A stretch of DNA of 64,000 bases from Methanomassiliicoccales archaeon UBA280 (GTDB lineage Archaea; Thermoplasmatota; Thermoplasmata; SG8-5). A program made the translations under genes and the position numbers. Of this stretch, positions 41,555 through 51,800 are shown piece by piece. Numbering within the stretch: position 1 is the stretch's first letter; every line of letters starts with the position of its first letter. The stretch spans positions 1-64,000 of the forward strand of contig DAKD01000008.1 of NCBI GenBank assembly GCA_002499085.1, read 5' to 3'. Below the pieces are notes generated by a model. It had not been told where the DNA came from and ran no database searches. It saw nothing but the letters and a program-made list of their open reading frames with translations.

Positions 41555-44500
41555 ATGACCGACAAGAAGAACAAGATTGTAAGCATGAAAATGTCAGTTG
41601 ACGGAAACACCGCCGCGGCCCATGTGGCCTATGCGTTCAGCGACGTTGCGGCAATCTATCCGATAACGCCTTCAAGCCCGATGGGCGAGGAGGCCGATGC
41701 ATGGGCGGCCAAGGGCAGGATGAACATGCACGGCCAGGTACTGAGGATTGTGGAAATGCAGTCCGAGGGCGGCGCTGCCGGGGCAATGCACGGCATGGCC
41801 AGCGCGGGAACACTGGCAACATCCTTCACTGCGTCTCAGGGGCTTCTCCTCATGCTGCCCAACATGTACAAGATCGCAGGCGAGCTCATGCCCTGCGTCC
41901 TGCATGTTTCAGCAAGGGCCATAGCAGGCCAGGCGCTGTCCATATTCGGAGACCACCAGGATGTCATGGCAGCCAGGTCCACGGGCTGGGCGCAGATCGC
42001 CTCCGGCTCTGTGCAGGAGGTCATGGACCTCGCGCTTGTTTCACATCTCTCCACGCTCAGGACCAGTATTCCTTTCATAAGCTTCTTCGACGGCTTCAGG
42101 ACCTCGCATGAGATCCAGAAAATTGATGCCATCGGATACGATGACATGAAGCCGCTTGTGGACTGGGATGCCGTGAAGAAACACAGGGCCAGGGCACTGA
42201 ATCCCACCCACCCCCATCTCAGAGGCACCGCCCAGAACCCGGACATATATTTCCAGGTCACCGAAGCCTCAAACAAGTACTACCAGGCTGTTCCGTCCAT
42301 AGTCGAGGAGGAGATGGCCAAGGTTGCCAAGCTGACAGGCAGGAAATACGGACTGTTCGACTATGTCGGCGCAAAGGACGCCGACCGCGTGATAATAATG
42401 ATGGGCTCCGGCTGCGAGGCCGCGGAGGAGGCTGTAAACTACCTGAACAAGAGGGGTGAGAAGGTCGGCCTTGTCAAGGTCAGACTGTTCAGGCCCTTCT
42501 CGGCCAATCATCTTCTCGCAGCCGTGCCAAAGACTGCGAAGAGATTGACTGTCCTCGACAGGACAAAGGAGGGCGGCGCCTACGGCGAACCGCTTTACGT
42601 CGATGTCTGCGCGGTGTTCCAGAACGCCCATGACGACCGGGTCATCGTGGGAGGAAGGTACGGGCTCGGCTCCAGGGATTTCACGCCGACCATGGCCAAA
42701 GCAGTGTTCGACAACATGAAGACGAAGGAGCCGAAGAACCAGTTCACAGTCGGCATAATCGACGATGTCACATTCACATCCCTTCCGCCGGGGGAGAACA
42801 TCGACGCCTCGCCCGAGGGGCTGGTCCAGTGCAAGTTCTGGGGCCTGGGCTCCGACGGAACTGTGGGTGCCAACAAGGACGCCATCAAAATCATCGGCGA
42901 CAACACCGACATGTTCGTCCAGGGATACTTCGCATACGATTCCAAAAAATCCGGAGGAGTGACTGTTTCACACCTGAGATTCGGAAAATCACCGATCCAG
43001 TCAACTTACCTGATTGACAATGCGGATTACATCGCATGCCACCAGCCCTCCTATGTGCACAAGTACAGGCTGCTGGTCGGAATAAAGGACGGGGGCACGT
43101 TCGTGCTCAATTCCCCATGGTCTATGCAGGAAATGGACATCCAGCTACCGGGTTCTGTGAAGCGCGTCATCGCCCGGAAGAAATTGAAGTTTTACAACAT
43201 AGACGCTGTGAAGATAGCCGCCGAGGTGGGCCTGGGCGGGCGCATCAACATGGTCATGCAGACTGCCTTCTTCAAGCTGGCGGACGTTCTCCCGGTCGAG
43301 CAGGCAGTCAAACTCCTGAAGGATGCTATAGCCAAGACATACGGCAAGAAGGGAGAGAAAGTTGTCAAGATGAACCAGGATGCCGTGGATATAGCCATCA
43401 ACAACCTTGTCGAGATCAAGTATCCAGCAGCCTGGGCCGATGCCCCGCCGGAGAAAGCGGAGGAGCTTGACGAGCCTGAGTTCATCAGCAAGATCATGAA
43501 GCCAATGCTGAGCCAGGAGCCGCACAGGGGAGACGACCTGCCAGTGAGTCTGTTCATGCCAGGCGGATTCTTCCCGCTCTCCACCTCGAAGTACGAGAAG
43601 CGCGGAATCGCAATCAACGTGCCGGAATGGCAGCCCAAGTCCTGCATCCAGTGCAACCAGTGCGCCTTCGTGTGCCCGCATGCGGCCATCAGGCCTGTGC
43701 TGGTCAGCGCCCAGGAGAAGGGCTCGGCCCCTGCCGGGTTCGAGACCCTCAAGGCTAACGGAAAGGGTCTGGAGGGACTTGAGTTCCGCATGCAGGTGAA
43801 TGTCCTGGACTGTGTGGGCTGCGGCAACTGCGCCGACATCTGCCCGACGAAAGAGAAATCCCTGATAATGAAACCGCTGGCCGAACAAATGTCCCAGGTG
43901 CCCCTGCTGAAATTCGCGGACACGATACCCGTCAGGACCGGGGAACTGGGCAAGTTCACGGTCAAGGGCTCCCAGCTGCTGAAGCCGCTTCTGGAGTTCT
44001 CCGGTGCATGCGGAGGTTGCGGGGAGACGCCCTACCTGAAGCTGATAACGCAGCTGTACGGCAACAGAATGATTATTTCCAACGCCACGGGCTGCTCATC
44101 CATATGGGGAGGCTCGGCGCCTTCGATTCCTTTCACAGTGGACAAGAACGGCCACGGGCCGGCATGGGCAAATTCGCTGTTCGAGGACAATGCAGAGCAC
44201 GGCTTCGGAATGGCAATCGCCACCCAGCAACGCAGGCAGAAACTTGCGGAGCTAATCACGGAGGCGATCGGAACCAAGGCCATGCCCGGGCTGGATACTG
44301 ACTTCAAGGGCTGGCTCGACAACATGTTCGAGCCCGAGAAGGCATCGGAATTCGGCGGCCGGATAATCGCAGGCCTTGAGAAGGCGAAGAGGACACCGCT
44401 TCTTGACGAGATTTACGAATCCAGGGACATGTTCCCGAAGATATCCCAATGGATAGTCGGGGGCGACGGCTGGGCCTATGACATAGGCTACGGCGGACTG

Positions 44501-45094
44501 GACCATGTGCTGGCCAGCGGCCGCAAGGTCCGCGTGCTGGTGCTGGACACCGAGGTGTATTCCAACACCGGCGGCCAGGCATCGAAAGCCACCCCCATCG
44601 GCTCGGTTGCGAAATTCGCTGCGTCCGGCAAGAAGACAGTGAAAAAGGACCTGGGGATGATGGCCATGTCATACGGGTACATATATGTCGCAAGCGTGGC
44701 AATGGGCTCGAACAAGAATCAGCTGCTCAAGGCGCTCCAGGAGGCTGAATCCTACCCGGGGCCTTCGTTGATACTTGCCTACTCGCCGTGCATAAACCAC
44801 GGAATCAAGTCGGGCATGACGAAATCCCAGGAGGAGGCGAAGATGGCAGTCGACTGCGGATACTGGCCCCTGTACAGGTTCGACCCGAGGCTCAGTGAAC
44901 AGGGCAAGAACCCGTTCCAGCTGGACTCCAAGGAACCCAACGGCAAGATCAAGGAATTCCTTATGGGCGAGGTGAGATACCAGAGCCTGACAGCATCATT
45001 CCCGGAGGAAGCGGCCAGACTGCATGCATTGCTTGAGAAAGACCTCAACGCCAGGTACAGGCGCTACAAGGCCATGGCGGAACAGCCGGGCTAG
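41555..45094 (+). CDS. nifJ: Single-chain pyruvate:ferredoxin oxidoreductase
   Basis: PFOR interconverts pyruvate and CoA with acetyl-CoA, carbon dioxide and reduced ferredoxin. All domains are on one chain of 1,179 residues. They are the pyrimidine-binding domain (YPITPSSPMGEEADAW near 35), the CoA/transketolase-like domain and two 4Fe-4S clusters (CIQCNQCAFVCP near 696 and CVGCGNCADICP near 752). The thiamine-binding domain follows, with CGGCGETPY near 820, CSSIWGG and GDGWAYDIGYGG near 969. Many archaea have four separate subunits instead. The ATG at 41555, preceded by GGGTGG, is preferred over an in-frame GTG at 41519. It stands alone between inverted repeats at 41198-41412 and 45433-45578. 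Confidence 0.95.
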   Translation: MTDKKNKIVSMKMSVDGNTAAAHVAYAFSDVAAIYPITPSSPMGEEADAWAAKGRMNMHGQVLRIVEMQSEGGAAGAMHGMASAGTLATSFTASQGLLLMLPNMYKIAGELMPCVLHVSARAIAGQALSIFGDHQDVMAARSTGWAQIASGSVQEVMDLALVSHLSTLRTSIPFISFFDGFRTSHEIQKIDAIGYDDMKPLVDWDAVKKHRARALNPTHPHLRGTAQNPDIYFQVTEASNKYYQAVPSIVEEEMAKVAKLTGRKYGLFDYVGAKDADRVIIMMGSGCEAAEEAVNYLNKRGEKVGLVKVRLFRPFSANHLLAAVPKTAKRLTVLDRTKEGGAYGEPLYVDVCAVFQNAHDDRVIVGGRYGLGSRDFTPTMAKAVFDNMKTKEPKNQFTVGIIDDVTFTSLPPGENIDASPEGLVQCKFWGLGSDGTVGANKDAIKIIGDNTDMFVQGYFAYDSKKSGGVTVSHLRFGKSPIQSTYLIDNADYIACHQPSYVHKYRLLVGIKDGGTFVLNSPWSMQEMDIQLPGSVKRVIARKKLKFYNIDAVKIAAEVGLGGRINMVMQTAFFKLADVLPVEQAVKLLKDAIAKTYGKKGEKVVKMNQDAVDIAINNLVEIKYPAAWADAPPEKAEELDEPEFISKIMKPMLSQEPHRGDDLPVSLFMPGGFFPLSTSKYEKRGIAINVPEWQPKSCIQCNQCAFVCPHAAIRPVLVSAQEKGSAPAGFETLKANGKGLEGLEFRMQVNVLDCVGCGNCADICPTKEKSLIMKPLAEQMSQVPLLKFADTIPVRTGELGKFTVKGSQLLKPLLEFSGACGGCGETPYLKLITQLYGNRMIISNATGCSSIWGGSAPSIPFTVDKNGHGPAWANSLFEDNAEHGFGMAIATQQRRQKLAELITEAIGTKAMPGLDTDFKGWLDNMFEPEKASEFGGRIIAGLEKAKRTPLLDEIYESRDMFPKISQWIVGGDGWAYDIGYGGLDHVLASGRKVRVLVLDTEVYSNTGGQASKATPIGSVAKFAASGKKTVKKDLGMMAMSYGYIYVASVAMGSNKNQLLKALQEAESYPGPSLILAYSPCINHGIKSGMTKSQEEAKMAVDCGYWPLYRFDPRLSEQGKNPFQLDSKEPNGKIKEFLMGEVRYQSLTASFPEEAARLHALLEKDLNARYRRYKAMAEQPG

Positions 45095-45432
45095 ACTGTT
45101 GACCAAACTGGCGGCATCAAATTTCGGTCGACTAAACTCAAAGATTGAAAAACACGATTCCTTGCAAGAGCTTCGGAAATGCATTTCACCTGGCTTCGGC
45201 GGGCCAGGCGAGTACCTGACATCCCCGGCCTCGTCGCCGAATTGCACGCAATTCGGCTTGCTCGCATCGATGTTGCGAAAATGCTGGGGAGCTACGATGC
45301 TCGTACAGCCGGGGCCATCAATTTCAGAGCAACAAAATGCCCTAGATGGTTCTGTCACCCATACACCCAACACATCGGATACCCCGGGCTAAGAAACTGT
45401 CTTGGAAAATGCCACCCGGGGCATGCTGTCAT
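45095..45432. other. Non-coding region after the PFOR gene
   Basis: The 338 bases between the PFOR stop and repeat copy B have no supported gene. Two hairpins stand out: CCTGGC/GCCAGG at 45189-45208 and GCCGAATTG/CAATTCGGC at 45236-45257. Either could end the PFOR transcript. Short reading frames here have no recognisable features. Confidence 0.5.
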
Positions 45433-45578
45433 AAACGTGGATAGACCGTTGCATGCCGTGAAATCTGTCCCATCGGAAATCGGAGCCTTCAAGCCCCGAT
45501 GGATAGGCATACAACCGCCCCTCTGCAAACTTCCGGCCCTGTAATCAAATGCCAGCCATTTCAGGGGCTGGTAGTTTG
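45433..45578 (-). ncRNA. Structured intergenic element, copy B
   Basis: On the minus strand it starts three bases after the TAG stop of the gene at 45582-47150, again with AAACTACCAGCCCC. P1 closes with GGGCCGGAAGTTT. P2 is GTTGTATGCC with GGCATGCAAC, and P3 is ATCGGGGC with GCTCCGAT. Compared with copy A, the changed bases in P2 and P3 turn G-C into G-U pairs and keep the stems. The segment inside P1 is only about 25 bases, without the extra hairpins of copies A and Z. It is inverted relative to copy A. Confidence 0.55.
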
Positions 45579-45581
45579 CAT

Positions 45582-47150
45582 CTACTTCTTCTTGAACCAA
45601 CCCTTGCGCTCCGGTTCCCTGACCTGGATGTCAAACACCATACCGCAGTTGACGCAGGCTGCCCTGTTGTTCGGGAATATCTTGAGCGAAGCTGTGTTGC
45701 ATGAGTGGCATTGATGCAGGGGCTCGCGCGAGGCGATTACTGCCTCCCTTGATGCCTTTATCTGGGTCCATACGGGTTTAGAGCGGGCCTCGGCATCCCT
45801 TGCGTAAGTGAGGGCGTTGACATAGTCATTGTTCATCAGGGCGGTTCTCGCAGCCTGCACTGCGCCGGACATTTCCGATGCCGGAATTGCGTACACTTCG
45901 GCTTCCCTCATCATCGGAACCAGGGAGTTCAGTATCTTCTCCGCATCCCCGAACTTTTCCCTCTCCAGCTTGGCGGCCTTCTGTATCTGGGAATGTTGGC
46001 TCTCCATGGCCTTCCTCTCGGCCTGCTTCTTGAGCTCCGAGCAGAGCGAATAATCCTGGTTGTCGAAGGCGCTCTTGGCCTGGGCAAGATGCTTCTGTGC
46101 GGCCGAGACATCGGCGCCGAGTTCGGCAGCCTGGTTGAGTATCGATTCGACCCGCGGGATGTCGTTGCCTATCTCCTGAATCCACCGGTCCTTGGATTCG
46201 TTTGCCATGTTCAGGGCCTTGTCCAGATAGGTTGTGACGGATGCCAGGTCCCCCAGGAGGAAGGCCTCCCTTGCCCTGTGGAGGTAACGTTCAGCGTTGA
46301 ACACATCCACGCCCTGGACCTTCATGGCGTTTATCAGAGGCTCGACGAAAGACATGCGCTGCTCGAGGAATATCACCTCTTCCCTGTGAACGTTGGCTGC
46401 GATCTCGCTCAGCCTGTGAATTGCCTCCAGCCGGTTGGGGCCGGGAGTCGAGAAGGTGCGCTTGGCATGTATCAGGGCGTCAGCCGCCTTCTCATCGTTG
46501 TTCTTCGAATCGCGGCATTCCTCCAGTATTTTCTCCGCGGAGAGGATTATGAATGCCTGGGTGATGTCGTTGTAAAGGGATATCATTGATTCCGAGGCCT
46601 TCATCGCCTCGTTGAGAATGGACATGCTTTCCACATACTTTCTGTCCAGGAACTTGATGCGGCCCACATCCAGCATGCTGGCGATATTGGAGTAGTCTAT
46701 GTTCATCTTCACAACGTCGGCAAGCTTCTGGTCTATGACATATATGTCAGTCATATCGGTAGCCGGCCTGTGTTCCAGGTTCTGGACAACGGATTCCACA
46801 TCCTTCTCCAGGTCCACAAGTTCTTCTCCGATGTTCTCCAGCTGCTTCTGGGTCACTGGGGAGCCTGCAGCCCCGAAAAGGTTCTTCAGGCATGCGTCTG
46901 ACATGGCCGGCTTCAGGGCCTCCATGCATTCTGTGACTTGGCTGAAGCCAGATAGGTCCACGCCTATCGAAGCCCCGAATTCCTTCATGCTCTCCAGCGA
47001 CATGGAGCCGAGCCTGCTGTCCAGGGCACTGGATATCGCTGCTAGAAGCTCCGACTTCTTCTCTTTGCCAGTCAACTGCAGACCAATGTCTTTGGCCAAT
47101 GCCTTGAGCTCCGGTACTTTCAGCTTAGTTATTTGATCGTCTGAAACCAT
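45582..47150 (-). CDS. SAP-like, helical-repeat and zinc-ribbon protein
   Basis: The 522-residue soluble protein begins with a SAP/Rho-N-like helix-extended-helix (KLKVPELKALAKDIGLQL, then KKSELLAAI), a fold that often binds nucleic acid. Most of the rest is alpha-helical, with repeats like those of the 1,605-residue protein (AKSAFDNQDYSLCSELKKQAERKA; NAERYLHRAREAFLLGD). The C-terminus is a zinc ribbon, CHSCN near 470 and CVNCG near 493, followed by a basic RKGWFKKK tail. The ATG at 47150 is preferred over the TTG at 47156. A TTTATTAA box near 47191 fits. It is divergent from the small gene at 47264. Function unknown. Confidence 0.78.
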   Translation of the reverse strand: MVSDDQITKLKVPELKALAKDIGLQLTGKEKKSELLAAISSALDSRLGSMSLESMKEFGASIGVDLSGFSQVTECMEALKPAMSDACLKNLFGAAGSPVTQKQLENIGEELVDLEKDVESVVQNLEHRPATDMTDIYVIDQKLADVVKMNIDYSNIASMLDVGRIKFLDRKYVESMSILNEAMKASESMISLYNDITQAFIILSAEKILEECRDSKNNDEKAADALIHAKRTFSTPGPNRLEAIHRLSEIAANVHREEVIFLEQRMSFVEPLINAMKVQGVDVFNAERYLHRAREAFLLGDLASVTTYLDKALNMANESKDRWIQEIGNDIPRVESILNQAAELGADVSAAQKHLAQAKSAFDNQDYSLCSELKKQAERKAMESQHSQIQKAAKLEREKFGDAEKILNSLVPMMREAEVYAIPASEMSGAVQAARTALMNNDYVNALTYARDAEARSKPVWTQIKASREAVIASREPLHQCHSCNTASLKIFPNNRAACVNCGMVFDIQVREPERKGWFKKK

Positions 47151-47263
47151 GATCAACCTGACTCTCCTGTGCGAAGGTAATGGCCACTTTAATAAATCCT
47201 TTTTGGTTTGGGGGAGGCTTCCATGAGCAAACGTTTTATATGATATGCTTGATGCACCGCAGG

Positions 47264-47497
47264 ATGCCAGAGGAAAATGCAGAGTTCAGGATACCGAAAA
47301 AGGTCATAATGGCCGGATATGCGGCCCTTCTAGCCTTGGGCCTGATGATCTACATCTCGTGGGGCCTCATGTACGGTTCCTGGAACGTTTTTGACAGGTC
47401 CAACCTGGGCATTTATTCCGTGACAGTCGTACTCTGCGGCTTCGGATTGGTCGGCCTGGTCCTTTACTCGCTTAAGGACGAACAGCCTCAGAATTAA
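47264..47497 (+). CDS. Small two-span membrane protein
   Basis: The 77-residue protein has a short hydrophilic start, two hydrophobic helices (about 14-33 and 47-66) with a short loop WNVFDRSNLG between them, and an acidic end. A TTTTATAT box at 47234-47241 predicts transcription from about 47263, making the ATG at 47264 leaderless; upstream in-frame ATGs lie before that point. The stop overlaps the proS stop by a few bases in convergent orientation. The family is not recognised. Confidence 0.6.
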   Translation: MPEENAEFRIPKKVIMAGYAALLALGLMIYISWGLMYGSWNVFDRSNLGIYSVTVVLCGFGLVGLVLYSLKDEQPQN

Positions 47498-48891
47498 TAT
47501 GTCCTGGCGACATAAACGGTTTTCTCTGTGGGGCTTCCGCATACAATGCACTTTGTGGATGTGGGGGGCGCGCCCACGGGCTCGCCCAGAACCGACATCT
47601 CCGTGGCCTGTTCTATGGAATGGCCGCAGTCCTCGCTTCCGCACCACCCCATGACATTGATTCCAGGCTGAGCGTCCTTCAGGTCGCTGACCTTATGGAC
47701 GGAGCCGCGCATTGCCTGTTCGGCCTTTGCAAAGATGTTTGCCTGAATGGCAATCATGTTTTCGGATATGCCTTCGAGCATGGCTTCGTTGCCTATCTGT
47801 ACCCTTTCGCCAGTGTCCCTTCTTGCAAGGGTGATTACATTGCTCTGGATGTCCCTGGCGCCCAATTCGATCCTCAGCGGCACGCCTCTCAGTTCCCAGT
47901 CATAATATTTGTTCCCCGGCCTGAGGTCCCTGAGGTCCAGATGTATTCTGTAGCCCGATGTATTCAGTGTCTCGGCCAGTTCTTTGCAGCGGGCCAAGAC
48001 GAGCTCGGGCTCGGTCTTGGATATAATGGGGATTATGACAATCTGAACCGGGGCGATATCCGGCGGAAGGATGATTCCCCTCTCATCGTTGTGAATCGAT
48101 ATCAGGGCGCCGAGAATCCTCTCGCTCATGCCGTATGTTGTCTGGTGCACATGCACATGCGCCCCTTTTTCGTCCTCGTATGTGATCTCGTACGGCTTGG
48201 AGAAATTGTCCCTGTACTGGTGAATGCTCCCCATCTGGAGCGTTCTTCCGGTCGGCATGAGGGAATCTATCCCTATCGTGTAATGGGCTCCGGCGAACTT
48301 GTCCCAGTCCGGGCGTTTGCACAGGACATAGGGCAGGCACAGCCTCTTGGCGAGCCTGGCCATGATGTCAAGGTCTTCCCTTATCTGGACTTCGGCGTCC
48401 TCGAAATCCTTGTGGCAGGTATGGGCCTCGAAGAAATGGATCTCCCTCATCCTGATGAAGGCGCGGGTCTGCTTTGTCTCGTACCTGAAGACATTGACTA
48501 TCTGGTAGGTCTTCAGGGGCAGGTCAGCGTGCGAACGCACCCACAGGTGGAAGATCGGGTACATGGCGGTTTCGCTGGTCGGCCTTAGGAGAAGTGGGAT
48601 GTCCAGCTTGTTTTCTCCGGCATGTGTGACCCAGTAAACCTCGGCGCCGAACCCTTTGATGTGGTCCGCCTCCTTCTGGAACTCGTTCTGCGGTATGAGA
48701 AGGGGGAAGCAGACCTCGTCATGGTCGGTGCCGTCGAACTCCTCCCTGAAGTAACTGTCAATCAGGCGCATCGCCTTCCAGCCGTATCCTGTCCAGACAT
48801 TCATTCCTTTTATGGGATACCTCTTGTCGGCAAGACCTGCCTTCTCGACAATGTCCTGGTACCAGTCGTTGAACTCATCCGGCGTTCTCAT
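47494..48891 (-). CDS. proS: Prolyl-tRNA synthetase, archaeal type
   Basis: This class II synthetase charges tRNA-Pro. It is 465 residues from the ATG at 48891. The catalytic core includes LLLRPTSETAMYPIFHLWVRSH near 105, the motif 2 region VFRYETKQTRAFIRMREIHFFEAH near 138, TGRTLQMGSIHQ near 218 and GMSERI near 263. The anticodon-binding domain follows. The C-terminal zinc-binding domain has GWCGSEDCG and CIVCGS and ends in Tyr, as in archaeal/eukaryotic-type enzymes. The longer frame from 48981 overlaps the upstream gene by more than 100 bases and lacks homology-like content. The preferred start overlaps it by 17 bases. Confidence 0.95.
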   Translation of the reverse strand: MRTPDEFNDWYQDIVEKAGLADKRYPIKGMNVWTGYGWKAMRLIDSYFREEFDGTDHDEVCFPLLIPQNEFQKEADHIKGFGAEVYWVTHAGENKLDIPLLLRPTSETAMYPIFHLWVRSHADLPLKTYQIVNVFRYETKQTRAFIRMREIHFFEAHTCHKDFEDAEVQIREDLDIMARLAKRLCLPYVLCKRPDWDKFAGAHYTIGIDSLMPTGRTLQMGSIHQYRDNFSKPYEITYEDEKGAHVHVHQTTYGMSERILGALISIHNDERGIILPPDIAPVQIVIIPIISKTEPELVLARCKELAETLNTSGYRIHLDLRDLRPGNKYYDWELRGVPLRIELGARDIQSNVITLARRDTGERVQIGNEAMLEGISENMIAIQANIFAKAEQAMRGSVHKVSDLKDAQPGINVMGWCGSEDCGHSIEQATEMSVLGEPVGAPPTSTKCIVCGSPTEKTVYVARTY

Positions 48892-51800
48892 CCGAATCCA
48901 CCTTTTTGTCCGGTGAAACAGCTTCCTCTTTAATAGGCTTCCGACGGAACCTGACGAGTACCAGCAACAATGCCGCGGCAATCAGGATGAACAGGACGGC
49001 CAGAAGGAGATGGGATATCCATGATGAGGTATCCGCAGGCTCGACAAATGTCCGGTGGGCGCCGCTCTCCGGGCTCCAGGCAGTGTTGACGCTGTCCGTG
49101 GCTTCGATGTAATATGAGAATTCGCCCTCGGGCTGGATGCCGAGAAGCGCGACATAGTCATCCGAGCCCGATGCCCTGGACATCGCGTGCTCGCTGAACG
49201 ACTGGGCTGTGGAATTCTTAAAGAACAGGCTGACGCCGCTGACTTGCCAGTTGTCAGTCACATTTGCAATGATGATAGGCATCTCGTTTGCGGAGATATT
49301 GGATATGGGGCTGTGGACGATGACCGGGGCCTCCAGGTCAGTGACTGATATCTCGAGCTCCAGCAATGCGGGGAATCTGGATTGGCCCTCGGCGTCGCAG
49401 GCCGTGACGAAATACTGGATTGTCGCAGGCTGGCCCTGGGAGATGTCCGCGGAGAATAAATCGGCGGCAATTTTTTCCATCGGGGCTGAAGCGAACTGGG
49501 TTTGGCCTTCCAGCTTCCAGTTAAGCGTCACGTTCTCCACGCGCAGGTCGTCCGTGACCATCGCAACGAGCGCCACGTTCTCCCCGACGGGCGCAAATGG
49601 CACCGGGACATGGGTTATCACGGGCAGAGCGTTGATTATGCTCATGTTATTCACTTGCGTCTGATTGTAGATTATTGAGTTGTCCCTGACAGTGACGAAA
49701 TACTGCGCGGTACCGCTCCTGTTCTGCGCGGGAATGGTGCAGTAAAACGTTCCGTTCTGCAGCAGAGCCGGTTGAATCGCCCTGAATGCCGCGTCTTCGG
49801 TCCCTTTGAAGGAGAATTCCGCCCGGGCGCCTTCCCTGTTGTCAATGACATGGATGTAGGCTTCCGATGTCCGGTTCACTCCGACTGTAGTTCGGGCGTC
49901 AATGAAAATTTCCGGTATCGTGGTGTTGAAGAACTCAATCCGGTACGGGTTCAGCTTGGGCTGAAGCGCCGGCAGTGTCACATTGTTGCCGCTCGGGTCG
50001 GACGCGAAAAAGTAGAACCGGACAGTGTCGGGTTTATGAGCCGGGAACAGGGCTTCGTACACCCCTGAACCGACATCGGCCATTGCCAGCTGGGACCAGG
50101 CTGCTCCCGTGGAGTTCAGCCACATCAGGGACACTGTCCCGACCCGGTCGTTGTCAGTTGCGTTCACCCTTATGGCAACAGGGACATTGGCCGGACAGTA
50201 GTCCGAATAATTCAGACCGGAAAGGACCGGAGGGACTCTGTCCAGAACTTCTATTGGATATGAGGGGGATACTGCAGGCCAATGGATGGAATTTCCAAAA
50301 CTGTCGGTGGCATTGATGAAATATTCCAGTGTGCCTATTCCCTGCGGGGGGATTGCGGCCGTGAAATTCTTATGCATCGCATCTGTATCAGAGGTTGTCA
50401 TGGGGATCTTCGTGAAGATAGTTCCCCCGACCGGTTTATAGCTCAGGTTGACCTGGTCCGCCGGAACGTCGACGTCGTCCGTGACATAGGCATTGACTGC
50501 GTGGGACGTGTTGAACGCGATGTATTCAACGGGAATGTGAGTTATCTTGGGCGTGGTATTATCCGTTATGGCCATGGCATGGGACCTACGGGCGATGTTG
50601 CCGCTCGTGTCCTCGGCCCAAATTGTGTAGAATAGGGTTCCGGTATTGTCTTGGCCTGTGGAATTCAGATGATACCATTCCGAGCCCCCGCCGGCCTGCA
50701 TCGTGAAGTTGAGCTGAGCGCCGTGGACATCGGTGAAGTTTATCCAAACATCGGAAAGCCAGGGGTCGGACACCTGGCATGTAAAATTTATCGGCGTCCA
50801 GACATGCTCCGAGTTGATGAAGGTATGGATTATTGACGGCGCCGTGGTGTCCGTGACCGCGACCGTATGATATCCTGCGGCCGGGGAGGTGACAATGTTG
50901 TTGCTCGTGTCGTTGCACCAGATGTAATACTCGAGGTAGCCAAGGTACATCTGGGCCGGTATCGTGGCTCCGTACTCGTTAGGGTTCCCTGTGGGGAGCA
51001 TCTGGGCCTGGGTGAAAGTCGGGGCGAGGGACTGGCGGTAATGCAGAACTGCCGTTGAAATCGCGACATTATCCGTGAGTGCCGCCGAAACGGCCCTGGG
51101 CTGGGCGGATTCCATCTGGGTTATCGGAGTGTGGGATATGGTCGGGAGCGTGGCATCAATTATCGATATCTCGAAAGGATTTCCCTGCGGGTCAGTCGCC
51201 GGCAAGGTTACAGTGAAAATCGAGTCGGACACCTCGAAATAATACTCCGCTATGCCGGGTACAATCTGGCTCGGAAGAGTGTCGGAAGTTGAAATACCGA
51301 ACAGCGAGGGTGTGAGCCAGTTGTCGCCGTTCCAGTCGTACGTTATACCATCGTCTACATGCATCTGGTACTGGGTGAATATTGTCTGGCCGGGTTTCTT
51401 CATGCAAAGTTTTACCCAGGATATTGCAAGGTTATCGACCGCATATGCTATTATGCGGTGCTGTTCGCCGATGGTTAAACTTGCAGGGGCCTCGCTCAGG
51501 CTTATTGCGGGTGCCTGGACATCTGCGAGGGAGATGTTGACCCAATCGGTCTGGTTCGCTGTTGCAGCGGCGTAGTTGGAGCCGTAGAATCCCTGAACGT
51601 CCACTGAGACGCAGATATTGTCGCTGACGCTGAAACCCGCAGGATAAAGGCCAATGTCGCCCCTGTAAAATCCGTAGGAGTCCGTCGTGAAATTCCGCGA
51701 TTCGGATGTGTCCATGTTGAGGACGTTCGCAGCGTAATGAATAGCCGCCTGGCCGTTGGGCTTCAGGACATAGCCGGAGATTATATGGTTCCTGTATGCC

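Noticed and set aside
41198..45578. Insertion sequence or TnpB-type mobile element with guide RNA
   Set aside because: Inverted structured repeats flank the PFOR gene, but no transposase or TnpB/IscB-like reading frame was found anywhere in the window and no target duplication is evident.
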